DNA from: Actinobacillus succinogenes 130Z
Lineage (GTDB): Bacteria; Pseudomonadota; Gammaproteobacteria; Enterobacterales; Pasteurellaceae
NCBI RefSeq assembly: GCF_000017245.1
Contig: NC_009655.1
Location: 2,046,001-2,110,000 of the forward strand
Direction of reading: 5' to 3'
DNA: 64,000 bases
Positions 62,175 to 64,000 of the stretch are shown in pieces. The notes beneath the pieces were generated by a model, which had not been told where the DNA came from, did no database searches, and saw nothing but the letters and a program-made list of their open reading frames with translations. Each line of letters starts with the position of its first letter. Within the stretch, counting starts at the first letter, position 1. The translations under genes and the position numbers were made by a program.

Positions 62175-64000
62175 TTAAACCGTATCCGGCGGGGAAAATG
62201 CCGTAATTGCGGGAATATCTCCGGTAAATTTCGTCACCCGAACGACACAGCTATTCGGCGCATTGCCCTGAGAAAGCGGAGATGAACACTCGTCCGAAGT
62301 CAACACGTTGGCACAACCGTTTTTACACAAATTGTTTTTCGTTTCGCCCGGATTCGACGGGTCATACCACGCACCCTGATACAGGGCGATCACCCCCTGT
62401 CGCACGGATTCCGTCACATGAGCCGCGACGATCACCTGACCGCGCGGGCTTTCGATACGCACCATATCGCCGTGCTCAATCCCATATAGCGCGGCATCTA
62501 TCGGATGAATCCAAGCCGGTTCGCGCCCGTTTAATGCGTATTGTTGGCGCAATGAGGTATGCGCTAACTGACTGTGCAGACGATAAGGCGAATGAGGTGT
62601 CACTAACGTTAACGGATAGTGCGCGTCGCAATGTTTCGTATATTCTTCCGGTTCAAACCACATCGGATGCCCTTGGCAATCGTCATAGCCCATCGCCGCC
62701 ACGGCTTCCGAATAAATTTCAATTTTTCCCGACGCCGTATTAAGCGGATAAGCCTGAGGATCACGGCGGAAATCCGCGTATTTTACCCAATGTTTAACCG
62801 ATTCTTCGGTAGAGAAAACAAAGGGCCGATTGGCCTGCCAAAACGCCTCAAAACTCGGCACATTCTGACCGCACTTTTGCAGCGACGAATAAAAATTCCG
62901 CAACCAATCAAACTCGCTTTTTCCTTCACCGAACTGTTCGGCGACACCCGCTCTTTTCGCCAGCTCAAGAAAAATGTCGTAATCGTTTTTTGCCTCGAAT
63001 TGCGGCGCTATCACTTGTTTCATCGGAAATAAATGCTGCCCGGAAAAAGAACCGGACAGGGTTAAATCGTTGCGTTCAAAACTGGTGGTGACGGGCAATA
63101 CGATGTCCGCCATTTTAGCGGTCGGCGTCCAGTTGATTTCGTTAACGATAATACATTCCGGCCGTTGCCAAGCCTGAACCACAAGATTGAGATCATGCTG
63201 TTGCGACACCGGATTGCCGCCCGCCCAATAAATCAGTTTAATATCTGGATAGGTTATCTGTCCGCCGTTGAAAGCAATGGTTTTACACGGATGCAACAAC
63301 GCATCCGTTAATCGGGACACGGGAATGGATGCCGCAAAGTGCGGTGGAAAATTCGCCGATTTTTCGCTGATTTTACCCAATACGCCCGCTTGAGAGCGGG
63401 CCACGCCTCCATTACCGTTAACATGACTAAAACTGAAACCGCCGCCCGGTAAGCCGATTTGCCCCAGCATAGCCGCCAGCACGACCAACATCCACGCCGG
63501 CTGTTCACCGTGTTTCTGCCGCTGCATTCCCCACCCCGCCATCAATATGGTGCGACGGCGGGAAAAATCGCGCGCAAGCTGTTGAATTTGGGTTGCCGGT
63601 ACACCGCAAATCCCGCTTGCCCATTGTGCGGTTTTTGGTTGATTGTCGTTTTTTCCCAGCAAATAAGCTTCAAAAACTTCGTAACCTTGGGTATGCGTAT
63701 GCAAAAAATCGCGCTCCAGCAATTCTTCCTGTACTAAGGTATGTGCCATGCCTAACATTAACGCTACATCGGTACCCGCACGAATAGGCAACCATTCGGC
63801 TTTTAACCGCTCACAACTTTGCGAGCGAACGGGATCGATACAGATAATCCGCTTACCCGCTTGTTGCGCACGCTGAAAATAAGCTATACCCTGCTGATCC
63901 GTCGCCGTCCAGCTATTACACAATGTCGTGACAGGGTTCGCGCTCCACAGCACGATAATATCCGAATTCTCCAGCACCGTCTCCCAACCGGAAGTTTGCT
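62175..64000 (-). CDS. Second molybdopterin S-/N-oxide reductase, C-terminal part
   Basis: About 608 codons, running off the right edge; the apparent first codon near 63977 is an internal GTG, and the frame continues upstream as QTSGWETVLENSDIIVLW. It is a paralogue of the 58720-61188 enzyme along its whole visible length: WSANPVTTLCNSW, MAGWGMQRQKHGEQPAWM, NEINWTPTAKMADIVLPVTTSFERNDLT, GAWYDPSNPGETKNNLCKNGCANVL. Divergence is clear but moderate, so it is not a very recent duplication. The Tat signal and molybdenum-ligand region lie outside the window. It probably belongs to the TorZ/BisC/DMSO reductase group; the substrate is unknown. It is separated from torY by about 250 bases with a hairpin. 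Confidence 0.85.
   Translation of the reverse strand, partial: QTSGWETVLENSDIIVLWSANPVTTLCNSWTATDQQGIAYFQRAQQAGKRIICIDPVRSQSCERLKAEWLPIRAGTDVALMLGMAHTLVQEELLERDFLHTHTQGYEVFEAYLLGKNDNQPKTAQWASGICGVPATQIQQLARDFSRRRTILMAGWGMQRQKHGEQPAWMLVVLAAMLGQIGLPGGGFSFSHVNGNGGVARSQAGVLGKISEKSANFPPHFAASIPVSRLTDALLHPCKTIAFNGGQITYPDIKLIYWAGGNPVSQQHDLNLVVQAWQRPECIIVNEINWTPTAKMADIVLPVTTSFERNDLTLSGSFSGQHLFPMKQVIAPQFEAKNDYDIFLELAKRAGVAEQFGEGKSEFDWLRNFYSSLQKCGQNVPSFEAFWQANRPFVFSTEESVKHWVKYADFRRDPQAYPLNTASGKIEIYSEAVAAMGYDDCQGHPMWFEPEEYTKHCDAHYPLTLVTPHSPYRLHSQLAHTSLRQQYALNGREPAWIHPIDAALYGIEHGDMVRIESPRGQVIVAAHVTESVRQGVIALYQGAWYDPSNPGETKNNLCKNGCANVLTSDECSSPLSQGNAPNSCVVRVTKFTGDIPAITAFSPPDTV

Larger units (their letters stand above)
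1..64000. repeat. Haemophilus-type DNA uptake signals dispersed through the window
   Basis: The core AAGTGCGGT (often AAAGTGCGGTCA followed by A/T-rich DNA) occurs dozens of times on both strands, for example near 1149, 6944, 8214, 9510, 14260, 16588, 20447, 21785, 24175, 26112, 26869, 44375 and 61405. They lie inside genes and between them, and often as inverted pairs forming terminators. None was seen in the foreign segment 27033-28121. Competence proteins of Pasteurellaceae prefer DNA with this signal. Confidence 0.95.

Overview
The window is a chromosomal stretch of a Pasteurellaceae bacterium. The main evidence is the Haemophilus-type DNA uptake signal (core AAGTGCGGT), which recurs dozens of times on both strands, together with gene orders typical of gamma-proteobacteria. 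A rumen-type relative such as Basfia/Mannheimia succiniciproducens or Actinobacillus succinogenes is plausible, but that is inference. No rRNA, tRNA, CRISPR array, transposase or prophage gene is visible.

Layout. 1-927: end of a galactarate/glucarate catabolic cluster (garR partial, garL). 1177-2085: rdgC. 2112-25996: a long minus-strand run of housekeeping genes: hda-dnaE, paeA, a DUF1523 gene, ycfH-holB-tmk-mltG, serA, rpiA, hemW-rdgB, a ComEA-like competence gene, ispH-lspA-ileS-ribF, nfsA and uvrA. uvrA and the divergent ssb share a LexA-type box. 26682-28727: a disturbed region in which the 3' end of plsY is duplicated around about 1.1 kb of foreign DNA. That DNA carries Neisseria-type uptake sequences and a decayed chimeric ATPase/UvrD-like helicase pseudogene. 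28830-35435: folB, fadR, nhaB-dsbB, tqsA, a cytochrome b562-like lipoprotein, glnB, mogA, rnhB. 35450-37935: lipid A genes lpxB, lpxA and fabZ.

38096-45783 is a galactose module. The mglBAC uptake operon and the galTKM Leloir operon diverge from a shared control region. It holds two CRP sites, each placed about 41.5 bp from the predicted start of its own operon. An unusual pair of inverted stem-loop repeats separates galT from galK. 45827-49873: a purine permease, mutH, ogt and fadL. fadL has a near-consensus FadR operator upstream, and fadR itself lies at 29 kb. 50047-50339: a DUF406 (YfcZ-like) gene with a one-base frameshift. 50550-55760: leuABCD behind a leucine leader-peptide attenuator, with palindromic repeats in each intercistronic gap.

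55915-58573: mreBCD for cell shape. 58720-64000: an anaerobic respiratory locus of the TorY/TorZ type, with a c-type cytochrome and two tandem molybdopterin S-/N-oxide reductases, the second cut by the window edge. The cytochrome lacks the three N-terminal haem motifs expected of its family.

Many intrinsic terminators here are built from inverted pairs of uptake sequences. Two of these lie inside operons (lpxA/lpxB and mreB/mreC).
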